DNA from: CAIKZJ01 sp964626015
GTDB taxonomy: Bacteria > Bacteroidota > Ignavibacteria > Tepidaquicellales > Tepidaquicellaceae
NCBI GenBank assembly: GCA_964626015.1
Contig: CAZVCC010000042.1
Span: forward strand, 1 to 29,356
DNA length: 29,356 nt
Reading direction: 5' to 3'
Under the pieces are notes generated by a model. It was not told the origin of the DNA and ran no database searches. It was given only the letters and a program-made list of their open reading frames with translations. Of the stretch, positions 15,601-23,237 are shown one piece after another (position 1 is the first letter of the stretch; each line of letters starts with the position of its first letter). The position numbers were made by a program, and so were the translations under genes.

Positions 15601-17509
15601 TTTGATTACCGGGACATTTCAAAAAAGGACAAACGTTAATCAGCAAGTCAGCATCGTTAAGAAGTTTGTTACCCAATATAACAATTCTGACCTTGTAAAT
15701 GCAAGCGGAAATCAGGACAGCATGACTATTGCTTATTATAACGGGAATGTTGTTGCACAATCATGGGGAAATAATCTTACAGAGTTGACGTCTCTAACTA
15801 TCGGAAATAGCGTTAAGAATCTGATTGATTCTGCATACTGGGGCGGTCTAATAATGTTTAAACTAAACAAGACTAATTCAAAGATACTTGAAATGCAGAG
15901 ATTCCGCTTCTCAACTAATACTGCCAGCGACTCGGCACTTGCTTATTTGAATTCGTTTGATGACAGACATATACTTGTGATCCTGAAAGCTATACCATAC
16001 AATACTAATTTCGGTATGAACAGCAGCCTGCGTTCAAAAATCAAATTGTTTGGAAGCACTTCAGTAGATTCCGTAAACCTCCAGAATTTTTCAACATGGA
16101 GTCTCATTAGTTATAGTCAGTTTCCCAACGCGATTAAATCTGAAAAGTTTTCTTCTGTATATGCTCCTTCAACCTGTAATATAGAACCACTTTTTCTGCA
16201 TGATTCGGCTTATGTTAATCACATTATTACCCCAGCTCAATCTTACGGAAATTTGAAATGGTCTTCGTTAATTCCTCAGTATTCGAATTTATTCTTTGAT
16301 GTTTATGGGATAAATAGGTCGAATCAAACTGTACTCCTTTATAAGAATCTGAATAATGGTTCTAATATCAATCTTGATACTTTAAGCACGATTTTATATC
16401 CAGGATTGAAACTTGTCACACGTATGTATATTGATTCTCTGAACGGAATTAATCCTCCCTTACTCAAAAGTATAATGTATTCCTATATTCCTTCGCCTGA
16501 AATTATTGCAGATAATTATTCCTTTATTAAAAAGGATTCAGTTTATAATGATGGTGATACTGTTGACATCTCTGTGAATTATGGAAACTTCGGATATGCA
16601 GAAGCTTCGGGATTTTTAAATAAATGGTATGCATCATCTCCGAACGGATTGAGATTGCTTAAAGCTGATACAATTAATAAGAATTTAAAAATAGATTCAA
16701 TTACAAACTCATCTGTCAGACTTCCTACTATTGGACTCCGAAATCCGGTAAAGAAGTCTGACACAATCAGTATTTACTTTGAAACATCACTAATAAACGG
16801 ACAAAACGAATTTTTCACGTACAATAATACAGCGGTCACCAGGATTATTGTAAGCGGTGATACAACAAAACCTGTCGTAGATATTACTTATGACGGTATT
16901 AATGCCATAAACGGGGAATATATTTCTGCAAACCCGAACATTGTTATGAAGTTTTACGACAACAGCAAAATTTTCATAAAAGACACATCAAACATACGGG
17001 TTCAACTTGATGATGTTAATGTGTGGTATTACATAAACGGAATGAAGAATCCACTGATTGATTTGCAGTTTCCAGATGAAAAATATTTGCAGGCTGTATT
17101 ATACTTTAAGCCTCAACTTGCTGACGGTGAACATAAATTTAGGTATGTATCATATGATAATAGCAATAACTATGCTGATACAATTATACACTATTTGAGC
17201 GTGAATCCGAATTTGAAAATAATAGACCTAAAAAACTTTCCGAATCCGATGACAACAGAAACAAATTTTCTGATTAATCTTTCGGGAAGTATGCCACCCT
17301 CGAATTCAAGATTAAAAATTTATACTATTGCCGGCAGACTGATAAAAACAATAGAATCACCTTTAAATATTGGATTTAATCAGATATTTTGGGATGGAAG
17401 GGACGAAGATGGCGATTATATAGCTAACGGAGTATATTTATATAAACTAATAATCGAAGGAAATAGTAAGAAAGAAACCTCTCTTCAGAAACTTGTTGTA
17501 TTAAAGTAG
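12677..17509 (+). CDS. C25 family peptidase, PorU-like putative T9SS sortase, first of two (1610 aa)
   Basis: A signal peptide (residues 1-18, ending SLAQ) is followed by a beta-rich N-terminal region (about 20-390) starting NFNWITPNKAYLKLYIIEDG. The C25 (gingipain) domain spans about 395-755, from GADYLIVYNK to the GDPAAKLL motif (749-756). The catalytic pair is intact: His629 in NYIGHAASSNWDNG and Cys659 in FSMTCFTG. About 750 residues of predicted beta domains follow, and a T9SS-type sorting domain (about 1515-1610, FPNP at 1521-1524, FWDGRDEDGDYIANGVYLY, ending VVLK). PorU, the characterised family member, cuts sorting domains from T9SS cargo and links cargo to anionic LPS at the cell surface. 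This protein is longer than P. gingivalis PorU and may be the PorU2-type. A plain surface protease remains possible. The ATG overlaps the GT26 stop. Confidence 0.85.
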   Translation: MKRILFIFFIISNISLAQNFNWITPNKAYLKLYIIEDGVYRLNKSDFINAGINPSAIDPRTIKVFFKGSEIPIYFSGQDNGVFDDTDFMDFYGQRNYGGNTIAYKEQGGTNVLDYTTNEYYNMYSDTSVYWVGWDGANGLRYKNYNFFSPNAYSQNFFYTTVHFEKDLIYSLGEKRSSTDYRNFNNEKVSGEGWYWREMNRGNSVSDTFRTPFLAPDNQPCTLKVFAYPNSYVDSIFNEHRLIVRVNGSVVDTLKTDNYKRIDTTVIFSSSLLSATSLNQLSFTYTGAGTYVGVMFFDNFEISYPKKFDFDNSRIIFSTNNSDTSGVKYRISGYNGAQSHSVYDVKNNMRIIGISLSSDTLTFTGKLNGKFEVNNNNVTKKPFKIKQRSVPNLVTNLQGADYLIVYNKILESSAEQLRQYRAIKDGYRSAKFEIEDIYDVFNYGIENPIAVKYFVKNIYDNWQPPKVKYLCLFGRGSLDPKRNSSTSIYYQNLVPVYGNPPSDGYFGNFNVGTFTYYHQISVGRIPAYTNQEGNNIVSNIIQYENQFTTPEKWFKNFVFITGGMTIQEQIQFANQSNYFINTYIKPPPNSGYPVRVFRNDSAGGVTFNYQDSIKNAINSGSTITNYIGHAASSNWDNGLDDPSVLSNQYRMPVIFSMTCFTGKNAEAEFRSFGEKFVYMPGKGAVGFVGSTGWSFSFSGNRFNEQMIKSFSKDTLRRIGDIVRYASRVLSHDSLDFATRNTVNCYGMLGDPAAKLLMPTYPEFGIGIADYKFSNDFPSIREPVSLKIYPYNMGIFSDSMKISFTIMRNGLQYKDRDTVIKNFGLTDTVYYNFVLDSAGNYAISVKLDPNNWNTKEIKTNNEISIPIVLKNLSFIPLKPIDNQAISADSIEILGINPNVDLRINQVKLILQIDSSRNFNSPFQRTYFVSNPSGLTTKFNIPLPAKDSNVVYFFRMNSIVNSDTTGWSEYRRFVYRSLITGTFQKRTNVNQQVSIVKKFVTQYNNSDLVNASGNQDSMTIAYYNGNVVAQSWGNNLTELTSLTIGNSVKNLIDSAYWGGLIMFKLNKTNSKILEMQRFRFSTNTASDSALAYLNSFDDRHILVILKAIPYNTNFGMNSSLRSKIKLFGSTSVDSVNLQNFSTWSLISYSQFPNAIKSEKFSSVYAPSTCNIEPLFLHDSAYVNHIITPAQSYGNLKWSSLIPQYSNLFFDVYGINRSNQTVLLYKNLNNGSNINLDTLSTILYPGLKLVTRMYIDSLNGINPPLLKSIMYSYIPSPEIIADNYSFIKKDSVYNDGDTVDISVNYGNFGYAEASGFLNKWYASSPNGLRLLKADTINKNLKIDSITNSSVRLPTIGLRNPVKKSDTISIYFETSLINGQNEFFTYNNTAVTRIIVSGDTTKPVVDITYDGINAINGEYISANPNIVMKFYDNSKIFIKDTSNIRVQLDDVNVWYYINGMKNPLIDLQFPDEKYLQAVLYFKPQLADGEHKFRYVSYDNSNNYADTIIHYLSVNPNLKIIDLKNFPNPMTTETNFLINLSGSMPPSNSRLKIYTIAGRLIKTIESPLNIGFNQIFWDGRDEDGDYIANGVYLYKLIIEGNSKKETSLQKLVVLK

Positions 17510-17545
17510 TATGAAAAATTTATTAATATTATATATCCTATAAAG

Positions 17546-20500
17546 GTGAAAATATCGCCTAACAAATTTGCAGGTAACAGAGCAGACGCATTGATCAAAA
17601 TTATAAGTTGTACTTTTTTATTTATTTTGTTTCTAAATTTTTCTGCTCGAGCCCAAAATTATAATTGGATTACACCAAACCAAACCTATCTTAAAATGTA
17701 TGTCGTTAATGACGGAATGTATAGAATTGATAAAAACGATTTTATTAACGCTGGGATATTAGTATCATCTATTAATCCAATGACTGTGAAGGTTTATTAT
17801 AAAGGAAATCAAATACCAATATATTTTTTTGGTGAAGACAATGCATCGTTTGATGACGGTGATTATTTTGATTTTCATGGACAACGAAATTATGGAGGGA
17901 TAACAAGGTCGTATGATATAACGAATAATGTTGTTTACACAACAGATGAATATTTCGACCTTTATTCTGATACTTCGGTTTATTATGTAGCTTGGGGAGG
18001 AGCATTTGGATTACGTTATAATAATTACAACACAGTTGCTTTAACGAATTACCCAAATGATTTTTACTACGAGAAGATTCATTTCGAACAAGATCTAAAT
18101 TATTCGCTCGGGCAGAATATTTCAACAAATGATTTTGGTTACTTTAATAATGAGAAGTATATAGGAGAAGGGTGGTACTGGAGAGTATTACAAACTTCAA
18201 ACTTTATTGACCAAGCTTTTAGTGTTAATTCACTTCCCACAGCATTACTGCAATGCAGGTTAAAGATATTTGCTTATCCGGGAAATCAGAATACATCAAT
18301 ATTTAATGAACATCGTCTTGCGTTGAAAATAAACGCCACTCAACTGGATACACTTTATAGAGATAATTATAATAGATTCGATACAATAATATACTTCTCA
18401 AGTTCGGCGCTGTTCAATGGAAATAATACAATTCGAGTTTTAAACAGACCTGCTACAGGATTTGCAGGGATAATTAATTTTGATATGGCAGAGGTTTCAT
18501 ATCCAAGAGAATTTTTATTCAATGACAATTTTTTATCGTTTAAAAGTGAAATAAGCGATACTGCTGCAAAAATATTCAGAATAAGGAGTTATGTTCCATC
18601 CCTGCCCTTATTTATTTATGACAATAAAAACAGTACCCGAATTCCTAATTTTACTTTTTCAAGTGATACACTTATTTTTTCGGGAAAGGGAAATGGTGAA
18701 TATCAGATAATAAATAATAGTATATCACTTAAACCCATTAGAATAAAACAGAGACAGGTTCCTAACCTTGTAACTTCATCAACCGGGGCAGACTACATTA
18801 TCATATATAACAAACTTTTTGAAGGACCCGCAGAGCAATTACGTGCTTACCGAAATTCAAAAGATGGTTTTCGTTCTATTAAGGTTGAAATTGAGGATAT
18901 TTATGATGTTTTTAATTTTGGAATGGAAAACCCTGTGGCAATTAAGAGGTTTGCAAAAAACGCATTTGACACATGGCAATTACCAAAATATAAGTATTTA
19001 TGTTTACTTGGCAGAGGGTCGCTTGATCCTAAAAAGAATCTTGGTTCTCTATCTGCATATTACCAAAACTATATTCCTGTATATGGAAATCCAACTACAG
19101 ATGGTTATTTTGCAAACTATACGTTGAATACATTTAATTATACAAGGCAAGTATCTGTCGGGAGGCTGCCCGCTTATACTCTTCAAGAAGCTCAGGATAT
19201 GGTTAACAAAATAATTATGTATGAGTCACTGCAAAACAATCCGATTAATCTTTGGAAAAGGAACCTGATGATTACAGTTGGAGCTACAAGATCGGAACAA
19301 ATTCTTTTTATTGATAGAGCAAATTCTTTTATTAATACATATATACAACCCCCACCTGTTTCAGGGGAACCAAGAAGGGTTTTTAAGAATGACACAACTG
19401 GATACATTACTTTTAATTATAGAGATTCAGTAATAAATGAACTAAACAGGGGGTCATTAATAGCAAACTATATTGGGCACGCAGGAAGTAGTACATGGGA
19501 AATGAGCCTTGATGATCCAACCGAGCTTACAAACAATTTTTTCCAGCTTATCTTAAGTATGACTTGCTTTACAGGAAGAAGCAGTGATGGAAATGTTAGG
19601 GGATTTTCAGAGAAATTTCTTCTTCCCCCTAATAAAGGTGCAATTGGATTTATTGGGACAACAGGGTGGAGTTTCTCGAATACAGGTAACAATCTGAACG
19701 GATATTTATTAAGGGCATATTCAAATGATTCTCTTAGGAGAATAGGAGATATTCATGCTAAAGCATCAAATTATCTGGCTCCGGATTCTTCCACATCTGG
19801 TATTAACACGAATAATTGCTATAACCTGTTCGGAGATCCGGCTGCTAAACTGCTTCTGCCTGTTTATCCTGAGTTCAGCATTACCGAAAATGATTATGAA
19901 CTTTCAAATAATAGTCCTTCTTTAAATGAATTTATAAACTTAAGAATATTTCCCGGTAATTTTGGTCTTCAAGCAGATTCTTGCAAAATAAGGTTTCAAC
20001 TATTTAAGGGTAATACACTTAATAAATCAAGAGATACGATTGTTTATAATTGGGGATATGTGGATACAATAAATTATGGATTTAAGATTGATTCTATCGG
20101 AATGTATAATATGAAGATTACACTCGATGCAGAAAATTGGCACACACAAGAACTTACATCAAACAATTCAATTAATATCTCTATCAACGTTAAGAATAGT
20201 GCTTTTGCTCCACTTAAGCCTGTCAATAACCAAATTGTTTATAATGATTCTGTAAGGTTCGTAGGACTGAATCCAAACATAAATCTAAATTATAACTCCG
20301 TTAAACTATTTCTTGAAATAGATACAACAATAAACTTTAACTCAAACTATAAAAAAACCTTTTTTAATGTTGGTTACAATGATATAAGCACTGAGTTTAA
20401 TGTTCCTTTCCCAAGTCAGGATTCCGGAATTGTATTATTGTGGAGAATGGGAGCAATTATAAACAATGATACTTCCGAATGGTCATCAGTAAGAATGTTG

Positions 20501-22414
20501 AAGTTAAATAATAATGGCTTATTTAATGATTCGCTTCTAATAATGAATCTAAATAAGAATTTGCAATATGAAAATAAACTATTTAATCTAAGTAATTATC
20601 TTAATGATATTATTTTAAAATTCTTTGACGGGAGTTTGTACATCAGGTCATTAGGCGGAAATTCATATGAAGCTTCTTATTTCAGGGTAAATAATTCTGC
20701 TCTTTATATTGATCAAAACAGTCCTTTTGTAGGATTAAGTATGCTAAAAGTGAAAAGAAATACCGGAAGAATTGAGAAGTTTTTTAATTTAAGAATGAAT
20801 ACCGCAACATCTTCGGATTCTGCATTATCATTTTTAAATACATTTGATACAACATCATACTTATTATGTCTTAATGCTTCATATGTGCCCGGTGGGTATG
20901 GTTTTAATTCCTTAACAAAGGAAAAGATGAGGCAATTTGGAAGCAAGTATGCGGATTCTGTTCAAGCATTTGGGTTTTTTCATACATGGAGTTTTATAGG
21001 TTATCTTGGTGCGTTGCCTTCTCAAATTTCAGAGCAGTATTTTTATTTTATACCCGCCAGGGGGTGGCTGGAATCGATCAGCCAAAAATCACCTTTATTT
21101 TTATACCCCTCCGGCACCATAACTCAAACCTTTGGGCCGGCTCAGATATGGCAGAACTTCCACTGGGAGCAGGAAGTGTTTCCGAATTCGAGCTTATATT
21201 TTGATGTTTATGGAATTAACAGGAACAATCAGGAAACACTATTGATGTCGAATGTTACGACTAATAATAATGTTGATTTGTCGGGAATTAATGCGTATCA
21301 GTATCCTTATCTAAAGCTGATTACTTATCTGTCGATAGACTCTGTTAATGGTTTTCAGTCGCCTGTTTTTAAGGGAATAAATCTTAATTATGTCGGTCCG
21401 CCTGAAATTGCTCTTGATAATAATTCAATTTTTAAGTCGGATTCGATTGTAAGTGCGGGTGACAGTATAGGGATAGGCGGTTTGTATTACAATGTCGGGT
21501 ATGTTCCTGTTAATGGGCATTTACGCTCGTTCTATGCTCTTGATGCTGTTGGCAACAAAGTTCATCTTCGTACGGATACTGTTCTTGCTCAACTGAAAGT
21601 TGACAGTTCGATGTTTGTGAAAGCAAACTTTAAAGTTAACGGACTTCCAATACACAAGAAGTATAACAATCAGGTATCGATTGTACTTGAGGTGAATTCT
21701 TTGAACCAAAACGAGATATATGATTATAATAATTCGGTTATCTCAACGTTTGTTGTCAAAGGATCTGTCACTGATATAAACACTGAAGTTTTCTCTGACG
21801 GAATTAAACTGTACGGGAATGATTATGTCCGTTCTAATCCGGAGCTTCTTATAAAACTTTCGGGGAATTCAATAGATGAGTTGTTTGGTTCGGATACATC
21901 AATATTCAGAATCATGTTAAATAATAATTTTGTTTCATTGAATCCCGCGGGTGCAAAATCTAAGGAAATGTCCAATCTTATAAAAGAAGCTGATAAGGGT
22001 ACGCTGGTTCTTAAATTTACTCCTCAGCTGCAGAATGGGATTAATGATTTAAAGCTTATTACTTATAAGAATGATTCGTATGATACAGCTAAGTTTGTTC
22101 TAAACGTCACGAATGAAACTTCATTGAAGGATGTTTATAACTATCCAAATCCCATGAAGACTGGAACCGTTTTTTCATTTACGCTTACCGGTAATCAACT
22201 GCCAACGGAGTGCAGAATTAAAATATACACGTCTGCGGGAAGAGTAATAAAAGAAATCATCGTACCGGCGGGTATTGGCTTCAATCAAATTCAGTGGGAT
22301 GGGCGTGATGCCGACGGTGATTACATTTCAAACGGTGTTTACTTCTATCGGGTTGTATTTAAAGGCTCTGCTGAAGCAGTTTCAGATATAAGAAAGCTTG
22401 TTGTTCTTAAGTAA
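17546..22414 (+). CDS. C25 family peptidase, PorU-like putative T9SS sortase, second of two (about 1622 aa)
   Basis: A paralogue of the preceding gene over its whole length, with the same domain order. The mature start YNWITPNQTYLKMYVVNDG follows a signal peptide ending ARAQ. The C25 domain (about 410-770, DYIIIYNK to GDPAAKLL) keeps His645 in NYIGHAGSSTWEMS and Cys674 in LSMTCFTG. A long beta region leads to a sorting domain (about 1528-1622, NYPNPMKTG, QWDGRDADGDYISNGVYFY, ending VVLK). The start is uncertain: GTG 17546 gives a 35-residue signal peptide with a long n-region, while TTG 17591 would give a more typical one starting (L/M)IKIISC. It starts 36 nt after its sister, so it is probably the last gene of the glycan operon. 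The expected role is surface processing and anchoring of T9SS cargo; why two copies are kept is unknown. Confidence 0.84.
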   Translation: MKISPNKFAGNRADALIKIISCTFLFILFLNFSARAQNYNWITPNQTYLKMYVVNDGMYRIDKNDFINAGILVSSINPMTVKVYYKGNQIPIYFFGEDNASFDDGDYFDFHGQRNYGGITRSYDITNNVVYTTDEYFDLYSDTSVYYVAWGGAFGLRYNNYNTVALTNYPNDFYYEKIHFEQDLNYSLGQNISTNDFGYFNNEKYIGEGWYWRVLQTSNFIDQAFSVNSLPTALLQCRLKIFAYPGNQNTSIFNEHRLALKINATQLDTLYRDNYNRFDTIIYFSSSALFNGNNTIRVLNRPATGFAGIINFDMAEVSYPREFLFNDNFLSFKSEISDTAAKIFRIRSYVPSLPLFIYDNKNSTRIPNFTFSSDTLIFSGKGNGEYQIINNSISLKPIRIKQRQVPNLVTSSTGADYIIIYNKLFEGPAEQLRAYRNSKDGFRSIKVEIEDIYDVFNFGMENPVAIKRFAKNAFDTWQLPKYKYLCLLGRGSLDPKKNLGSLSAYYQNYIPVYGNPTTDGYFANYTLNTFNYTRQVSVGRLPAYTLQEAQDMVNKIIMYESLQNNPINLWKRNLMITVGATRSEQILFIDRANSFINTYIQPPPVSGEPRRVFKNDTTGYITFNYRDSVINELNRGSLIANYIGHAGSSTWEMSLDDPTELTNNFFQLILSMTCFTGRSSDGNVRGFSEKFLLPPNKGAIGFIGTTGWSFSNTGNNLNGYLLRAYSNDSLRRIGDIHAKASNYLAPDSSTSGINTNNCYNLFGDPAAKLLLPVYPEFSITENDYELSNNSPSLNEFINLRIFPGNFGLQADSCKIRFQLFKGNTLNKSRDTIVYNWGYVDTINYGFKIDSIGMYNMKITLDAENWHTQELTSNNSINISINVKNSAFAPLKPVNNQIVYNDSVRFVGLNPNINLNYNSVKLFLEIDTTINFNSNYKKTFFNVGYNDISTEFNVPFPSQDSGIVLLWRMGAIINNDTSEWSSVRMLKLNNNGLFNDSLLIMNLNKNLQYENKLFNLSNYLNDIILKFFDGSLYIRSLGGNSYEASYFRVNNSALYIDQNSPFVGLSMLKVKRNTGRIEKFFNLRMNTATSSDSALSFLNTFDTTSYLLCLNASYVPGGYGFNSLTKEKMRQFGSKYADSVQAFGFFHTWSFIGYLGALPSQISEQYFYFIPARGWLESISQKSPLFLYPSGTITQTFGPAQIWQNFHWEQEVFPNSSLYFDVYGINRNNQETLLMSNVTTNNNVDLSGINAYQYPYLKLITYLSIDSVNGFQSPVFKGINLNYVGPPEIALDNNSIFKSDSIVSAGDSIGIGGLYYNVGYVPVNGHLRSFYALDAVGNKVHLRTDTVLAQLKVDSSMFVKANFKVNGLPIHKKYNNQVSIVLEVNSLNQNEIYDYNNSVISTFVVKGSVTDINTEVFSDGIKLYGNDYVRSNPELLIKLSGNSIDELFGSDTSIFRIMLNNNFVSLNPAGAKSKEMSNLIKEADKGTLVLKFTPQLQNGINDLKLITYKNDSYDTAKFVLNVTNETSLKDVYNYPNPMKTGTVFSFTLTGNQLPTECRIKIYTSAGRVIKEIIVPAGIGFNQIQWDGRDADGDYISNGVYFYRVVFKGSAEAVSDIRKLVVLK

Positions 22415-22542
22415 TAATTTACTTCTTTTTACGTTAGTTTTACAAATGTTTCAGCTTTACGTTATCATATGAGCAGCCTTAGTTAAGACTAATTACCTTC
22501 CAATATAGATGAAATTCAAAAGAATCAGATAATAAAATCTAC

Positions 22543-22573
22543 TTGACAAACCGCTGAATTTTCTGTAGTTTTG
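22543..22573 (+). promoter_or_regulatory. Bacteroidota-type promoter of the TetR/efflux operon
   Basis: TTGACA (22543-22548) is followed 20 bases after its TTG by TAGTTTTG (22566-22573), a perfect match to the TAnnTTTG -7 element recognised by the housekeeping sigma factor of Bacteroidota, with the expected spacing to a TTG at -33. Transcription would start around 22580, giving a leader of about 30 nt before the TetR ATG at 22610. No experimental support is visible; the call is by consensus. Confidence 0.75.
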
Positions 22574-22577
22574 TACT

Positions 22578-22603
22578 AACCATATAGTTTAACCAATTAG
22601 TTT
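22578..22603. promoter_or_regulatory. Two-unit TetR operator overlapping the transcription start
   Basis: Two abutting 13-bp units, AACCATATAGTTT (22578-22590) and AACCAATTAGTTT (22591-22603), differ at two positions. Each is itself a near-palindrome (AAC at the left, GTT at the right, AT-rich centre with one mismatched pair), as expected for sites bound by dimeric TetR-family repressors. The pair begins 4 bases after the -7 element and ends 6 bases before the TetR ATG, so occupancy would block initiation or early elongation. It is therefore probably the autoregulatory operator of the gene that follows. Binding is inferred, not shown. Confidence 0.7.
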
Positions 22604-22609
22604 AAGTGA

Positions 22610-23236
22610 ATGGATATTGGAAATAAGGGAAATATTGAAGATTCTACGGAAAGAAAGATACTTGAGGCATCAAAACGTATCTTTCAGAGAAAGGGTATGT
22701 ATGGTGCGCGAATGCAGGAGATTGCCGATGAAGCTGGAATAAACAAAGCTTTGCTGCATTATTACTTTCGTTCAAAGGACAAGTTATTTGATGCGGTTTT
22801 TCAGGATGCGGCAAAGAGTTTCTTTTCGAAGATTCGGGAGTTAATAAATGTAGATAAACCATTGTTTGAGAAGATTGAATATTTCGTTGAGCAATATCTG
22901 GAACTGCTAATGAAAAACACATATATACCTGTATTTATTATTTCAGAAGTTCACCAGAATCCTGAAAGGATTCAAAACATTTTTTTAGGAAGCGGAGTAA
23001 ACCCGGGGCTGGTTTTTTCAAACGAGGTGAATGCAGCAGCAGCAGCCGGAATTATACATCCTATAGATTCGAAACAACTCATAATAAATATTGTGGGGCT
23101 GTGTGTTTTTCCTATTGCTGCACGTCCAATAATAAAAACGATACTCAATCAGAGTGATGATGAATTTTTAAATTTTATAGAAGTCAGAAAAAAAGAACTT
23201 GCAAATTTCATTATTAATGCAATTAAAGTACATTGA
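22610..23236 (+). CDS. TetR/AcrR family transcriptional repressor (208 aa)
   Basis: Residues 14-60 contain the TetR DNA-binding domain: ERKILEASKRIFQRKGMYGA, then RMQEIADEAGINKALLHYYF and RSKDKLFDAVF, matching the family helix-turn-helix with its conserved YYxF and K-x-x-L-x-x-x-(V/x)-F. The remaining helical part (about 65-208) should bind an inducer, which is not predictable from sequence. It is the first gene of a seven-gene string encoding a complete efflux pump, the usual arrangement for a local repressor relieved by a pump substrate or related stress signal. The promoter and a two-unit 13-bp operator lie just upstream, supporting autoregulation. The stop is followed by a single base before the next ATG. 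Confidence 0.92.
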   Translation: MDIGNKGNIEDSTERKILEASKRIFQRKGMYGARMQEIADEAGINKALLHYYFRSKDKLFDAVFQDAAKSFFSKIRELINVDKPLFEKIEYFVEQYLELLMKNTYIPVFIISEVHQNPERIQNIFLGSGVNPGLVFSNEVNAAAAAGIIHPIDSKQLIINIVGLCVFPIAARPIIKTILNQSDDEFLNFIEVRKKELANFIINAIKVH

Positions 23237-23237
23237 T

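Noticed and set aside
17772..18128. 118-codon open frame on the minus strand
   Set aside because: It lies wholly inside the second C25 gene, which is conserved with its paralogue here. The product is low-complexity in appearance, with no start context.
18819..19127. 102-codon open frame on the plus strand in another frame
   Set aside because: It overlaps the C25 catalytic domain, which is conserved between the two paralogues in the other frame. It has no domain.
12677..22414. Plain gingipain-type secreted proteases instead of sortase-like enzymes
   Set aside because: Not excluded, but set second: the gene context with glycan assembly and T9SS cargo, and the full-length layout, fit PorU/PorU2-type proteins better than secreted gingipains.
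23199..23237. Upstream TTG start for the TolC-like gene
   Set aside because: It would add 13 residues before a good signal peptide and overlap the repressor gene by 38 bases. ATG 23238, one base after the repressor stop, fits the operon's spacing pattern.
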